From contig NC_050098.1 in NCBI RefSeq assembly GCF_902167145.1, positions 135,792,207 to 135,856,206 of the forward strand: 64,000 nucleotides of DNA, given 5' to 3'. The notes beneath the pieces were generated by a model. It was given only the letters and a program-made list of their open reading frames with translations. It was not told the DNA's origin and ran no database searches. Source of the DNA: Zea mays (lineage: Eukaryota > Streptophyta > Magnoliopsida > Poales > Poaceae). The position numbers and the translations under genes were made by a program. Position 1 is the stretch's first letter. Every line of letters starts with the position of its first letter. Of the stretch, positions 22,444 through 35,166 are shown in pieces.

Positions 22444-25400
22444 TGTAACACCTCTGGTGTTACTCTAACTAAAATTTGAGCATGGCATCATAAGCATTGG
22501 CATTGCATATGTTTGTTACACCTAGAATGCATTCACTAGGCAAAAATTTCAAACAAGTTGTATTGTTTAAGTGTTTTGCAAATAGGACCCTGGATAGGGA
22601 ATTTAACCCTAAATAGGGATTAAAGGGGTAAAACTTAACCCAAGTTAAGAAAACCTAAAGACTTTAGGGTAAAAGTCATAAAATGACCCCAAGAATAAAC
22701 TTGAATCACTTTTATACCCCTGGGATACCAGAAACCCTTATTGGAACCCTGGAAAACCCTAAAACCAAACCCTAGGGGCCTATGTGCAAAATTAGTCCAC
22801 TTTTGGGCTAAAGTGCAAAAACCAAGCCAAATAAGTATTTTAAGTCATTTGGTTCACAAGTATGTGGACTTGAAAGCCAAACCCTAAGTTTTGGACTTAA
22901 ATGCAAAATGGACCTCATTTGAGTTCTATACTAAGTCTGAAATTCAGTGTTGAAGGCTCCACTTTGGGGCTTTGTAACTTTCAAAGCATAGGGTTTTTGC
23001 CCTAGGTCACCACATCAAAGTTGAAGACCAATCAAAGGAGAACAATTTTGCTGAAGATAGCAAGCCATGTTCTAGTGAGAAATTTAGAGATAATCATGCT
23101 CAAACTTTGGCTGTCAGGCTGATTAATTTCTGAACTTCAGACAAGCAGTGCAACTGCAAGCACTTTGGGCATGAATTAATGCATGATCAAGCAAGTATTT
23201 GCCTAGGATTGCTATAACAATATTGTAGCTGGATCTTAGGACTATAACTTTGCTAAAGGGTGTCGATCATGTTACTGCACAACATTAGAAGTTATTGGCT
23301 CTGTAAATTCCCCTGTCAGAAACACTGATGGAGCATTCCATCGTACAGTAACCCGTGTGGATCAGGTTGCCAGCGCGGCTTGCTCACCGCCGGTGACCTC
23401 TCTGCGCCAAAATTAGTGCCACCGCCGTCCTGATTCATGGGCGGTATGGTGTGGATAACGTCGGGGAAGAATAGCTCGTACGTGGCACCATCCCCTGAGC
23501 TCGGCCGAAGTTACTCACCGGCGGCCGCCGTGACTCAGTGAAATTCCGCCGCGGTGGCGCGCATGCCGTAGTTCTCCCTCCCTGTACCTTTTACCGACGT
23601 GGTCGACATGCCATAGTGATGTTATCCTCGGCCGTGAGGTGACCACCGGGCCGGCGCGGCTATAAATAGCCCATGCTCCGCGGCGAGGTATGAGCATCGC
23701 GCACACCGTAGGTTGAACCGAAGCAGAAATTCGTGCTGCCTCTGCCCCCTCCTCCCAAATTGGTTGTGTGCAGCAAAACTAGAACCCCTTATAGCCGTAT
23801 AGCCCCAAAGCCCCGCCCTCAATTCCACCCGTGAACGCTGCGGCGCCATTTTCCCCTAAATCGGTCCGCCGCCCCGTGAAGAACAGCCCGTCCGTGGCCG
23901 AACCGCTCTGGTAAGGCTCTGCCTAAATTGAGTGTTGTTTCTACAACTCCATAAGCTTGTGATGCTCACCGTGACGCCCGGCTACTCAATCCGGCCCCGG
24001 ATGAGCGGGAACGTTTGCCCATGATCACGGTTTCCGCCGTGCACATGGACAAGCCGTTCTCAAGGTGTTCGTGCCAAATTGTTGGGTGTTCCGAGGTCCC
24101 TGTTAGTCGCTAATGCCTCCCCAGTAGTTGGCCGTAGCCGCCGTTGCCGGCCATGGCCGGTACGAACCACGTCGGAGACAATCTGTGTGCGCGCCGCGGT
24201 CAGGGAGCGGGTTCGAGAAGAAAAGAAAGTCCAGGGATCTTTATGTAAGCTGTCAGCGAGACGTTGAATAGTAGCCGAGGATTCTTAGCACATTCTTTAG
24301 ATCGTCGGGGGCCTTTCTGCAAAATTACTTGAGAGCGCGGGCGCGCGTGGGCGCGCGACCCGGATTCCTGTTTCGTTGGGCTGTCCCGGGCCAAAAACGG
24401 CCCATCACTGTTTCAACCTTTTCTTTTTCTTTTTCAGTGAAGCTTTAGAAATATGTAGAAAAATGTAGAAAAATGCTAAAATTGTGAAACTAATTTTCCT
24501 AGGCTTGTTATTTTCCCTAGAATTTAATAAAAATAGTTTTGTGATTTTTTAGTGGAAATAAGAAATTTTAGGGTATTTAAAGTAGTTAAAAGTATTAGTT
24601 ATGGATTTTTAGAAAATAATTGGTAAGTCCAATAATTCCCAAACTTTTTGTGGGAATTTAAAACAATATTTAGGAGCCTTGGATAGAGTTTGAATTGTTT
24701 TGGACCTTGTTTAATCACCAAACCCCAAAACACCCCCCTGCCCTATGAACTCCTTTACCGACTCCGGAAACCCTAAGTTCCCGGAATTCCGTGAAGGAAA
24801 GTTGTATTCAAGATATAGATAATAAGTTTATATTATCTTTGCATCCTCATGAGCATCCCATGGCATCCATTCTTATACCTATGTATGGTTATGGTTAGAA
24901 CGTGAAGAAGAAATCGAAGTAACTGAAGAGGAGACACCACCACCTTCGGAGTCTCAGGCCGGGAATAGTTTCTACTTTGATATCTGCGGATCTGAGCCTG
25001 ATTCACCTGTGAACGAAGGCAAGCCCCGGTGCATGCAACCCCTTTCCTTGTGTTTTTAAATACTTTTCGCACACTTAAGTCTAGTGAAATGTGCATTAAG
25101 TTCATAGGAGTTACTTGAAACCCTTTGATGCATTGCTTTCCTTGATATCCATACCTTTATAGTAACTGCTGTGAAGTATCAAAATTATGATTTACAAAAA
25201 ATGTTTAGCCTTGCTTAGATCTTGTGGATAGAGGTTGTCCTCAATTTAACCATGGAGAGGATGGCTTCTACCTGCAAGAATATTTTCATTTGGAGCAATA
25301 GTGGGATCTTACTGCAAAGTTCCCTGTGATGCTCTTTCATCCTAAGGAACAGACACAATCCTAAGGATGGAAATACTTAAATTGAGACTTGGGTTAGGAA

Positions 25401-26483
25401 CAGGTGATGTTCTACCCAAGTTGGTTAAGGATTAACGCGTATGTAGGCGTGCTAACCGAGGACCCTTTAACTGGTCACATGCCTCGTCATGGGTAAGCCT
25501 TGCCTCGGGCAGACTAAGGCCGGAATAAGATAACACGAAATGGGCGTGGAGCGGTGGCGAGAGTAGCGTGTACCCTCCGTGGCAAGAGGCTGGACGGTGG
25601 TGTATTTGTGCTCTCGGTTTGCGTGAACCTGATCCGGTCTTAAGAACCTCGGTGGCGGGTTGACATATGCAAGGGTTAAGTGCTACATATGTCGTGTGAT
25701 TGGAGATCCTCAGCTGAGTATAATCGATTCGGATCGCCGTACCTTTGCGGTTATGAAGACTTGGTCACTTCCCTGCAACCTAAAGTCAGGATGTGAACAC
25801 TATGGATAAAAACGATGTTGTCTTGATGTGATGTGAAATTAGACTAGATGCAAATAGAGTCTATTAATACTTAATATGGCGTTAAAAGATTGAAAGTAAG
25901 GACTCACTTTAGTAAGCTACTTCTGCAAAAGTATAAGTTGATTTTTGCTAAAGCCTCTCCTTGACTCCTATTTATCCAGCATACCCTTGAGAGTCTTTTC
26001 CTTAGTCGGGTAAGACTTGCTGAGTAATTCCATACTCAGGGTTTATCCCTTTGTTGTTTTTAGGTGAGGAAGCGACAAATTTTTGTTGCTTTTGCTCCAA
26101 GGTTGTACCAAATGAGGAAAAACAAGACTGAAGTGCGGGAGGACTTGGTCCTCCACATAGGATCTTTTGCTTAAAACTTATCGGGAGGAGTTTGTGCCTC
26201 CCTTGGTTTGTATAATATTACTACTCTGCACTCACTTTTAGCTCTGGTCTGTAATAAAATAACTCAAGCTTGCTTTTGAAATAAATGTAAGTTTATGTAA
26301 CTGCTTCCGCATTTCTTTATCTCCGATGTTCTGTAATATCTACAAGACGGGTGAGACGTTCCTGGTGAGGTAAGGAAAGATACCGAGCTTGTCAAGTGAC
26401 TTAGGAACATCTGCAGGGTGTCTGATGTCGGTTAGACAAGGACAACTGTAGGTGGGCCTAATTACTTGGGAGGTTCTGTCACA
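22444..26483 (+). repeat. Tekay 3' LTR (4040 bp)
   Basis: It is nearly identical to 12799-16839, with about 20 substitutions and one base lost in the C-run near 24730. TATA box at 23661-23668. It ends GTCACA before the second CACGT. Confidence 0.95.
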
Positions 26484-26488
26484 CACGT

Positions 26489-26542
26489 GGCGACAATTTA
26501 CTCGTCGGTCCAGGGACCCCCCCCGGGTTCGAAACGCCGATA
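26489..26542 (+). repeat. Huck 5' LTR, last 54 bases
   Basis: It continues the LTR interrupted at 12798 and matches 55451-55504. The terminus reads CCGATA instead of CCGACA, so the canonical CA end has been mutated in this copy. Confidence 0.9.
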
Positions 26543-26544
26543 GT

Positions 26545-26562
26545 TGGCGCGCCAGGTAGGGG
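26545..26562 (+). other. Huck primer binding site
   Basis: TGGCGCGCCAGGTAGGGG starts two bases after the LTR, the position of the PBS. It is not an initiator-Met site. I do not assign the tRNA. Confidence 0.7.
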
Positions 26563-26602
26563 CCTGCTGCGTGTTGACGAACAGCTTCCCGTCAAGCTCC
26601 AG

Positions 26603-29600
26603 ATGGGCAGTCTCCAGCAACCTTTCCAGCCCGGGACGATGCTCCGTTTTGGGAGTCTTGAGTTCATGTCCCTCGACGGTAGCTACGACATGATACTCCT
26701 TCTCCCGCCGCGCGACAGCGACAATGGCGGCCGACAACCCGCCCGCCGGCGGCGGAATCGACGACGCCTTCCCCACGTGGCGGAAGAACGACATTCGGGT
26801 TTGTCCCGTCGCCTCCCCTGCCGACGGAGAAGGAGGCGGGGCAACCAAGGCCAAGCAGGAGGCGGCACCTCGTCGGCTGTCGAGCGAGTCGATGGCGCCG
26901 GCGCCCCAACAGGGGACACGTCGGGCATCGACCTCGCGTCTGAGACGAAGACGAGCGTTGTTTCCCCGCAACACGCCAACTCCAAGCAGACGGACGACGC
27001 CAGCACGCTCGCGAAAGACTTGCTGGGCGTCACCCTCGTACCTGAGACGACGGTGCAGTCTACCCCTGACGTGACTTCGTCACCGCCCGTCGACCAAGAG
27101 GTACCGACCGATTCCCATCTCGTGCCTTTTGGATTCAGGATTCAGGATTCAGCCTCGACCCACCAAGCGACTTCGCTTCGGTGGACGCTTTCATAGAGGC
27201 AAGTCCAAACCCTCCGGGGTATCGTATCTGGTCACCCTAGGACCGGCTGACAGCCGTCTCGACCTACGGGCCCTCGGGTTCCGTGGAAGATGACGAGCCC
27301 GACTTTTGTTGGGATTTCTCCGGACTTGGTAACCCAGTGCCATGCGGGACTTTATGACCGCATGCGACTACTGCCTCTCCGATTGTTCCGACGGTAGCCG
27401 CAGCTTCGGCGACGAGGACTGCGGCCCAAGTCGTGAATGTTTCCACGTCGATCTAGGGGGTCCCGGCGAAGGCAACCATCTTGGTATACCGGAAAACGGT
27501 GATCCCCCTAGGCCTGCGCCTTGCGTTGACATCCTTCGGGAGCTAGCTGTGGTCCCCGTCCCGGCGGGGGGCCATGACCCACAGCTCGAGCAAATCCGCG
27601 AGATGCAGGCCAGGCTCGACGAGGGAGCAGGAAAGCTTGAGCCGTTCCGCCGGGACATCGGGCAGGAATGGGCGGGCCAACCTCCGGCTGGAGAAGCACG
27701 TCATCTACCCCAGGGCATCCAGCACCGCATCGCCGACGATGTCAGGGTAAGGCCGCCACCGGTTTCTAGTGGGGTCGGCCAGAACCTGGCTGCAGCGGCA
27801 ATACTTTTCCGCGTGATGTTGGAACCATCAACCACCGAAGGACGGTGTATCCAGGGAGAGCTCAAGAATCTCCTGGAGGATGCCGCGGTCCGACGGGCCG
27901 AAAGCTCTGCCTCCCGAAGGCAGGGCTACCCCTCGGAGCATCGCGCCACGACTTCTCGATTCATGCGGGAAGCCTCGGTCCATACCGGGCGCACGCGCAA
28001 CACGGTGCCTGCGGCCCCGGGTCGCCTCGGCAACGAGCACCATCATCGCAACCGTCGAACCCACCTCGACGAGTAGGTGCACCGAGGCTACCACCCCAGG
28101 CGTGGGGGACGCTACGACAGCGGTGAGGATCGGAGTTCCTCGCCCGAACCACCTGGTCCGCAGGCTTTCAGCCGAGCCATACGACGAGCGCCGTTCCTGA
28201 CCCGGTTCCGAACCCCGACTACTATCACCAAGTACTCGGGGGAGACGAGGCCGGAACTGTGGCTCGCGGACTACCGGCTGGCCTGCCACCTGGGTGGAAC
28301 GGACGATGACAACCTCATCATCCGCAACCTCCCCCTGTTCCTCTCCGACACCGCTCGAGCCTGGCTGGAGCATTTGCCTCCGGGGTAGATCTCCAACTGG
28401 GACGACCTGGTCCAAGCCTTCGCCGGCAACTTCCAGGGCACGTACGTGCGCCCTGGGAACTCCTAGGATCTCCGAAGCTGCCGCCAGCAGCCGGGAGAGT
28501 CTCTCCGGGACTACATCCGGCGATTCTCGAAGCAGCGCACCGAGCTGCCCAACGTCACCGACTCGGATGTCATTGGCGCGTTCCTCGCTGGAACCACCTG
28601 CCGCGACCTGGTGAGCAAGCTAGGTCGCAAGACCCCCACCAGGGCGAGCGAGCTGATGGACATCGCCACCAAGTTCGCCTCTGGCCAGGAGGCGGTTGAG
28701 GCCATCTTCCGGAAGGATAAGCAGCCCCAAGGCCGCCAGCCGGAAGATGTCCCCGAGGCGTCCACTCAGCGCGGCACCAAGAAGAAAGGCAAGAAGAAGT
28801 CGCAAGCGAAACGCGACGCCGCCGATGCGGACCTTGTCGCCGCTGCTGAGTACAAGAACCCTCAAAAACCTCCCGGGGGCGCCAATCTCTTCGACAAGAT
28901 GCTCAAGGAGTCGTGCCCCTATCATCAGGGGCCCGTCAAGCACACCCTTGAGTAGTGTGACATGCTTCGGCGCCACTTTCACAAGGCCGGGCCACCCGTG
29001 GAGGGTGGCAGGGCCCGCGATGGCGATAAGAAGGAAGATCACAAGGCAGGAGAGTTCCCCGAGGTCCGCGACTGTTTCATGATCTACGGTGGGCAAGTGG
29101 CGAACGCCTCGGCTCGGCACCGCAAGCAAGAGCGTCGGGAAGTCTGCTCGGTAAAGGTGGCGGCGCCAGTCTACCTAGACTGGTCCGACAAGCCCATCAC
29201 CTTCGACCAGGGCGACCACCCCGGCCGCGTGCCGAGCCCGGGGAAGTACCCGCTCGTTGTCGACCCCGTCGTCGGCAACGTCAGGCTCACCAAGGTCCTC
29301 ATAGACGGAGGCAGCAGCCTCAACATCATCTACGCCGAGACCCTCGGGCTCCTGCGGATCGATCTGTCCTCGGTCCGGGCAAGCGCGGCGCCTTTTCACG
29401 GGATCATCCCCGGGAAACGCATCCAGCCCCTCGGACAACTCGATCTACCCGTCTGCTTCGGGACTCCCTCCAACTTCCAAAGGGAAACCCTCACGTTCGA
29501 GGTGGTCGGGTTCCGAGGAACCTACCATGCGGTGTTGGGGAGGCCATGCTACGCCAAGTTCATGGCCGTCCCCAACTACACCTACCTCAAGCTCAAGATG

Positions 29601-29864
29601 CTGGGCCCCAACGGGGTCATCACCGTCGGCCCCACGTACCGACACGCATACGAATGTGATGTAGAGTGCGTGGAGTACGCCGAGGCCCTCGCCGAATCCG
29701 AGGCCCTCATCGCCGACCTGGAGAGCCTCTCCAAGGAGGCGCCAGACGTGAAGCGCCATGCCGGCAACTTCGATCCAGCGGAGACGGTTAAGTCTGTCCC
29801 TCTCGACCCCAGCAACGACGCCTCCAAGTAGATCCGGATCGGCTCCGAGCTCGATCCCAAATAG
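26603..29864 (+). pseudogene. gag: Huck gag and protease region, degraded
   Basis: The frame opens at ATG 26603 (GSLQQPFQPG), changes at 27131-27151 where GGATTCA stands three times in tandem, and changes again near 27332. From 27342 on it stays in a single frame. Stops are TAG at 27238, 28074, 28386, 28464, 28953, 29829 and 29862. The gag core (ELWLADYRLACHLGG, TARAWLEHLP, LRDYIRRFSKQRTELP) lies at 28250-28700. A Lys-rich nucleocapsid-like stretch follows. An aspartic protease region with LIDGGSSLNIIYAETL lies near 29300. With this many stops no protein can be made. Confidence 0.85.
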
Positions 29865-32800
29865 GAAGCAGTGCTCGTCGACTTTCTCCGTGCAAACGCC
29901 GACGTTTTTGCGTGGAGTCCCTCGGACATGCCCGACATACCGAGGGATGTCGCCGAGCACTCGCTGGATATCCGAGCTGGGGCCCGACCCGTGAAGCAGC
30001 CTCTGCGCCGATTCGACGAAGAAAAGCGCAGAGCCATAGGCGAGGAGATCCACAAGCTAATGGTCGCAGGGTTCATCAAAGAGGTATTCCATCTCGAATG
30101 GCTTGCCAACCCTGTGCTTGTGAGAAAGAAAGGAGGGAAATGGCGGATGTGTGTAGACTACACTGGTCTAAACAAAGCATGTCCAAAAGTTCCCTACCCT
30201 CTGCCTCGCATCGACCAAATCATGGACTCCACTGCTGGGTGCGAAACACTGTCTTTCCTCGATGCCTACTCAGGGTATCACCAAATCAGGATGAAAGAGT
30301 CCGACCAGCTCGCGACTTCTTTCATCACACCCTTCGACATGTACTGCTATGTTACCATGCCGTTCGGTTTGAGGAATGCGGGTGCGACATACCAAAGGTG
30401 CATGAACCACGTGTTCGGCGAACACATTGGTCAAACGGTCGAGGCCTACGTCGATGACATCGTAGTCAAGACGAGGAAAGCCTCCGACCTCCTTTCCAAC
30501 CTTGAAACGACATTCCGGTGTCTCAAGGCGAAAGGCGTAAAGCTCAATCCCGAGAAGTGTGTCTTCGGGGTCCCCCGAGGCATGCTCTTGGGGTTCATCG
30601 TCTCCGAGCGGGGCATCAAGGCCAACCCGGAGAAAATCGCAGCCATCACCAACATGGGGCCCATCAAGGACTTGAAAGGCGTACAGAGGGTCATGGGATG
30701 CCTTGCGGCTCTGAGCCGTTTCATCTCGCGCCTCGGCGAAAGAGGTCTACCTCTGTACCGCCTCTTAAGAAAGGCTGAGTGCTTCACTTAGACCCCTGAG
30801 GCCGAGGAAGCCCTCGGGAACCTGAAGGCGCTTCTCACGAACGCGCCCATCTTGGTGCCCCCTGTGGCCGGAGAAGCCCTCTTGGTCTACGTCGCCGCTA
30901 CCACTCAGGTGGTCAGCGCCGCGATCGTGGTTGAGAGACGAGAAGAGGGGCATGCATTGCCCGTCCAGAGGCCAGTCTACTTCATCAGTGAGGTACTGTC
31001 CGAGACCAAGATCCGCTACCCACAAATTCAGAAGCTGCTATACGCGGTGATCCTAACGCGGCGGAAGTTGCAACACTACTTCGAGTCTCATCCGATGACT
31101 GTGGTGTCATCCTTCCCCCTGGGGGAGATCATCCAGTGCCGAGAGGCCTCGGGTAGGATTGCAAAGTGGGCGGTGGAAATCATGGGCGAGACAATCTTGT
31201 TCGCCCATCGGAAGGCCATCAAGTCCCAAGTCTTGGCGGACTTTGTGGCTGAATGGGTCGATACCCAGCTCCCAACAGCTCTGATCCAACCGGAACTCTG
31301 GACCATGTTTTTCGACGGGTCGCTGATGAAGATAGGGGCAGGCGCGGGCCTGCTCTTCATCTCTCCCCTCGGGAAGCACCTACGCTACGTGCTACGCCTC
31401 CACTTCTCGGTGTCCAACAATGTGGCCGAGTACGAGGCTCTGGTCAACGGGTTGCGCATCGCCATCGAGCTAGGGGTCCGACGCCTCGACGCTCGAGGTG
31501 ACTCGCAGCTCGTCATCGACCAAGTCATGAAGAACTCCCACTGCCGTGACCCAAAGTTGGAAGCCTACTGCGATGAGGTTCGGCGCCTGGAAGACAAGTT
31601 CTACGGGCTCGAGCTCAACCACATCGCCCGACGATACAACGAGACTGCGGACGAGATGGTTAAGATAGCCTCGGGGCGGACAACGGTTCCCCCGGACGTC
31701 TTCTCCCGAGACCTGCATCAACCCTCCGTCAAGACCGACGACGCACCCGAACCCGAGAAAGCCTCGGCTCAGCCCGAGGCACCCTCGGCTCCTGAGGGTG
31801 AGGCACTGCGCGTCGAGGAGGAGCGGAGCGGGGTCACGCCTAATCAAAACTGGCGGACCCCGTACCTGCAATATCTCCACTGAGGAGAGCTACCCCTCGA
31901 CCGAGCCGAAGCTCGGCGGTTGGCGCGATGCGCCAAGTCGTTCGTCTTGCTGGGGGACAGGAAGGAGCTCTACCACCACAGCCCCTCAGGCATCCTCCAG
32001 CGATGCATATCCATCGCCGAAGGTCAGGAGCTCTTACAAGAAATACACTCGGGGGCTTGCGGCCATCACGCAGCGCCTCGAGCCCTTGTCGGAAACGCCT
32101 TCCGACAAGGTTTCTACTGGCCGACCGCGGTGGCCGACGCCACTAGAATTGTCCGCACCTGCGAAGGGTGTCAGTTCTATGCGAGGCAGACACACTTGCC
32201 CGCTCAGGCCCTGCAGACGATACCCATCACCTGGTCGTTTGCTGTGTGGAGTCTGGACCTCATCGGCCCCTTACAGAAGGCACCCGGGGGCTACACGCAC
32301 CTGCTGGTCGCCATCGACAAATTCTCCAAGTGGATCGAGGTCCGACCCCTAAACAGCATCAGGTCCGAACAGGCGGTGGCGTTCTTCACCAACATCATCC
32401 ATCGTTTTGGGGTCTCGAACTCCATCATCACCGACAACAGCACCCAGTTCACCGGCAGAAAGTTCCTGGACTTCTGCGAGGATCACCACACCCGGGTAGA
32501 CTGGGCCGCCGTGGCTCACCCCATGACGAATGGGCAAGTAGAGCGTGCCAACGGCATGATTCTTCAAGGACTTAAGCCGCGGATCTATAATGACCTCAAC
32601 AAGCTCGGCAAGCGATGGATGAAGGAGCTCCCCTCGGTGGTCTGGAGTCTGAGGACAACGCCGAGCCGAGCCACGGGCTTCACACCGTTCTTTCTAGTCT
32701 ATGGGGTCGAGGCCATTTTGCCCACAGACTTAGAATACGGTTCCCCGAGTACGAGGGCCTACGACGACCAAAGCAATCGAGCTAACCGAGAAGACTCACT

Positions 32801-33092
32801 GGACCAGCTGGAAGAGGCTCGGGACATGGCCTTACTACACTCGGCGCGGTACCAGCAGTCCCTGCGACGCTACCACGCCCGAGGGGTTCGGTCCCGAGAC
32901 CTCCAGGTGGGCGACTTGGTGCTTCGGCTGCGACAAGACGCCCGAGGGCGGCACAAGCTCACGCCTCCCTGGGAAGGGCCGTTCGTCATCGCCAAAGTTC
33001 TGAAGCCCGGGATGTACAAGCTGGCCAACAGTCAAGGCGAGGTCTACATCAACGCTTGGAACATCCGACAGCTACGTCGCTTCTACCCTTAA
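29865..33092 (+). pseudogene. pol: Huck pol: RT, two RNase H domains, integrase; two stops
   Basis: It is in the same frame as the gag part. RT spans ~29990-30500, with RMCVDYTGLN, PFGLRNAGATYQ and EAYVDDIVVKT. The first RNase H (~30792-31200) lacks the usual catalytic Asp (VYVAATTQ). A second RNase H (~31300-31680) keeps FFDGS, EYEAL and GDSQLV, matching the additional archaeal-type RNase H of Tat elements. Integrase (~31960-33092) has an HHCC finger, SLDLIGP, TDNSTQF and NGQVERANG. Stops are TAG 30789-30791 and TGA 31881-31883. The frame ends at TAA 33090. Confidence 0.88.
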
Positions 33093-33325
33093 GATGCTTT
33101 CAAGTCATTCATACACCTCGCTCACACACAAAGTCTAGTCATCAAGGAAGGGTTAGCCTTGCCTCGGCAAAGCCCGACCCTCCCTCGGGGGCTAGAAGGG
33201 GGGAACCCCCTCTGTGTCAAAATTTTCCTCGGAAAAACATCCTTTCTGCCAGAATGTCTTTCATGCTTTTCGACTACTTCGAAAGCGGGATCCTAAAAAC
33301 GACGTAGTACACGTAAGCAGCCAAG

Positions 33326-34256
33326 GCTGACCGAGCCGAGGGACTCCTACGCCTCCGGGATACGGATACCTCACTCATCACCTTCTGCGATAAGTAACTC
33401 ACGATCGGATAAGTGATTCCGCAGACCGAACAAGTCTTCACGCTCGAAAACTCCTCTGCCGAAACGATTTTTCGGGCCTTCTCGACTATATCGATGACAG
33501 AACCCTATGGACGAGTAAGAGTACACGTAAGCGGCAAGGCCGACCGAGCCGAGGGATTCCTACGCCTCCGGGATACGGATACCTCACTCATCACCTTCCG
33601 TGAAAAGTAACTCTCGCTCGGACAAACAATTCTGTTACCGACAAATAAGCCCAGATACTCGAAACAAGAGGAAAAGAAACGCAGCTTTACAACACGACGA
33701 CAGTATGTTTGGGCCTCGGCGGCCGCAGAAAACATACGCACACTACAAGATAATCCGATCCTGCAGGCTCGGACCTTGACGGAGGGGGAGCAGCAGCACC
33801 CTCGGCGTCAACTACACCTTCGACAGAGCCCGACCGAGCCTCGGACGACGACACGGTCGGAGGATCTCCACTCCGAAGGACGACATCAGCCCCACGCTCG
33901 GGCCATCGCCGCCAGGGCCTTCTCCAGGAATCCGGCCCGAGCAGACGGCTCGGCCGGCCACCCCGAAGCCTCAGCCAGCTGTCCCCCGAGGACATCAGCC
34001 CGGCTCGTGGCCTCGGCAACTCAACTCTGACGCTGGTCCCGCCAGTGAACGACCCGGCTAGGCTTCGGCCGACGAAGTCTTCTTTTCGAGCCAACTCCAC
34101 CTCTGTCCGTGCTGACACTGCTGCCTCCGGCTTCGGCTCATCGAAGAGCGGCCGAGGGTTTCCTTTAACTAAGCAAGAGAAGCCTCGGGCGGCAAGGCCG
34201 ACCGAGCCGAGGGACTCCTACGCCTCCGGGATACGGATACCTCACTCGTCACCTTC
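33326..34256. repeat. Three dispersed ~60-base direct repeats in Huck 3' region
   Basis: The block CCGAGCCGAGGGA-TCCTACGCCTCC followed by GGGATACGGATACCTCACTC occurs at about 33331-33385, 33544-33598 and 34202-34256. It is nearly identical each time, but the sequence between copies differs. Confidence 0.85.
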
Positions 34257-34680
34257 GCACGAGGCAACTCACGCTTGGTTAAGCGGTTCAGTTAGCCGAC
34301 AGGCGAGTCCTAGTGCTCAAAATGAGGAAAAAACACGGCTCCGTGCTGAAAACACATACATGTTCAGGCCCCGACAGCCACAATGAACAGGCACTGGCAC
34401 TCAAGGTGCCATTACAAACGGAACTCCAGTTCCACCTCCGCAGGTACAAACAACCCCACACGATTGGAGGGCCTGCGGAGCAACAGAAGGCCGACGGATG
34501 GCTCGCCGCCACCCGCTCCAACAGCAACGACGACGACTTCTGCTCCGAGGGGCCGAACAGCAGCAGCGATGACCTCAGAGCAGATGCTGCTGCCATAAGG
34601 CCCTCGCCCATGTCCTCACTCGAGAGGCGAGGACGAGCAGAAGGCCGTAGAGTTGGAGGTCAGTCTGCGGGCGGCACCGA

Positions 34681-35166
34681 CTATCTCGTCAGCGGAGAAA
34701 CCTCTTCTAGCTGTCGTGGCGGAAGGTGGCACCGGAAGCGACGCCGAAGCCGCTCGGGCCGGAGAGCCAGACACGCGGCAGCTGCCAGCGTCACGAACGG
34801 CGAACGCCCTTCCCCCTGATCGCTGAGGGAAGGAGCGGGCCGCTGCCCGCGCGGAGACTGACCCCAACTCGGCGCACTCCCCAGCACTGATGATGAACAT
34901 CCTTGAAGCTGAGGGAGGGGCAGAGGCCGCAGCCCGGCTTGCTTCTCCCCATCCAGGGGCTGGTGGTCGCCGTCTTGGGTGACCACCGGCGAGTTGATGC
35001 GGCCGGGCTGCCTGATGAAAATCCTTGAAGCCGAACGATGGCTGAAAGGTACCAACTCTCGCGAAGTTGCGTTCCTCCAACGACAAGGCGGAAGGATTGC
35101 GAGTGTTCCCCATCCGGGGGCTCGGAAGGTGGAAAGACGCGATGCATGGAGGGAGCGCGAAGACAT
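34681..35166 (-). CDS. Possible antisense ORF in Huck 3' region, 161 codons
   Basis: It is not recognised. It reads opposite to gag-pol, starting at ATG 35166 in a fair context (AACCATGTC). An overlapping 199-codon frame (34616-35215) uses another register. Composition is Ser/Arg/Pro-rich, as expected for any ORF in GC-rich DNA, and no domain is seen. The position matches where Tat-lineage elements may carry antisense genes, which is the only reason to list it. Confidence 0.2.
   Translation of the reverse strand: MSSRSLHASRLSTFRAPGWGTLAILPPCRWRNATSRELVPFSHRSASRIFIRQPGRINSPVVTQDGDHQPLDGEKQAGLRPLPLPQLQGCSSSVLGSAPSWGQSPRGQRPAPSLSDQGEGRSPFVTLAAAACLALRPERLRRRFRCHLPPRQLEEVSPLTR

Larger units (their letters stand above)
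12799..26483 (+). mobile_element. Tekay/Del-lineage chromovirus inserted in Huck 5' LTR
   Basis: It is flanked by a perfect CACGT TSD (12794-12798 and 26484-26488). LTRs are 4041 and 4040 bases with TGTAACACC...GTCACA termini. The interior (16840-22443) holds the PBS, a separate small ORF, gag, pol with a C-terminal chromodomain-like tail, and the polypurine tract. About 20 substitutions over 4 kb of LTR (about 0.5%) indicate an age of about 0.2 My at 1.3e-8 per site per year. Gag and pol are nevertheless broken. Confidence 0.95.
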
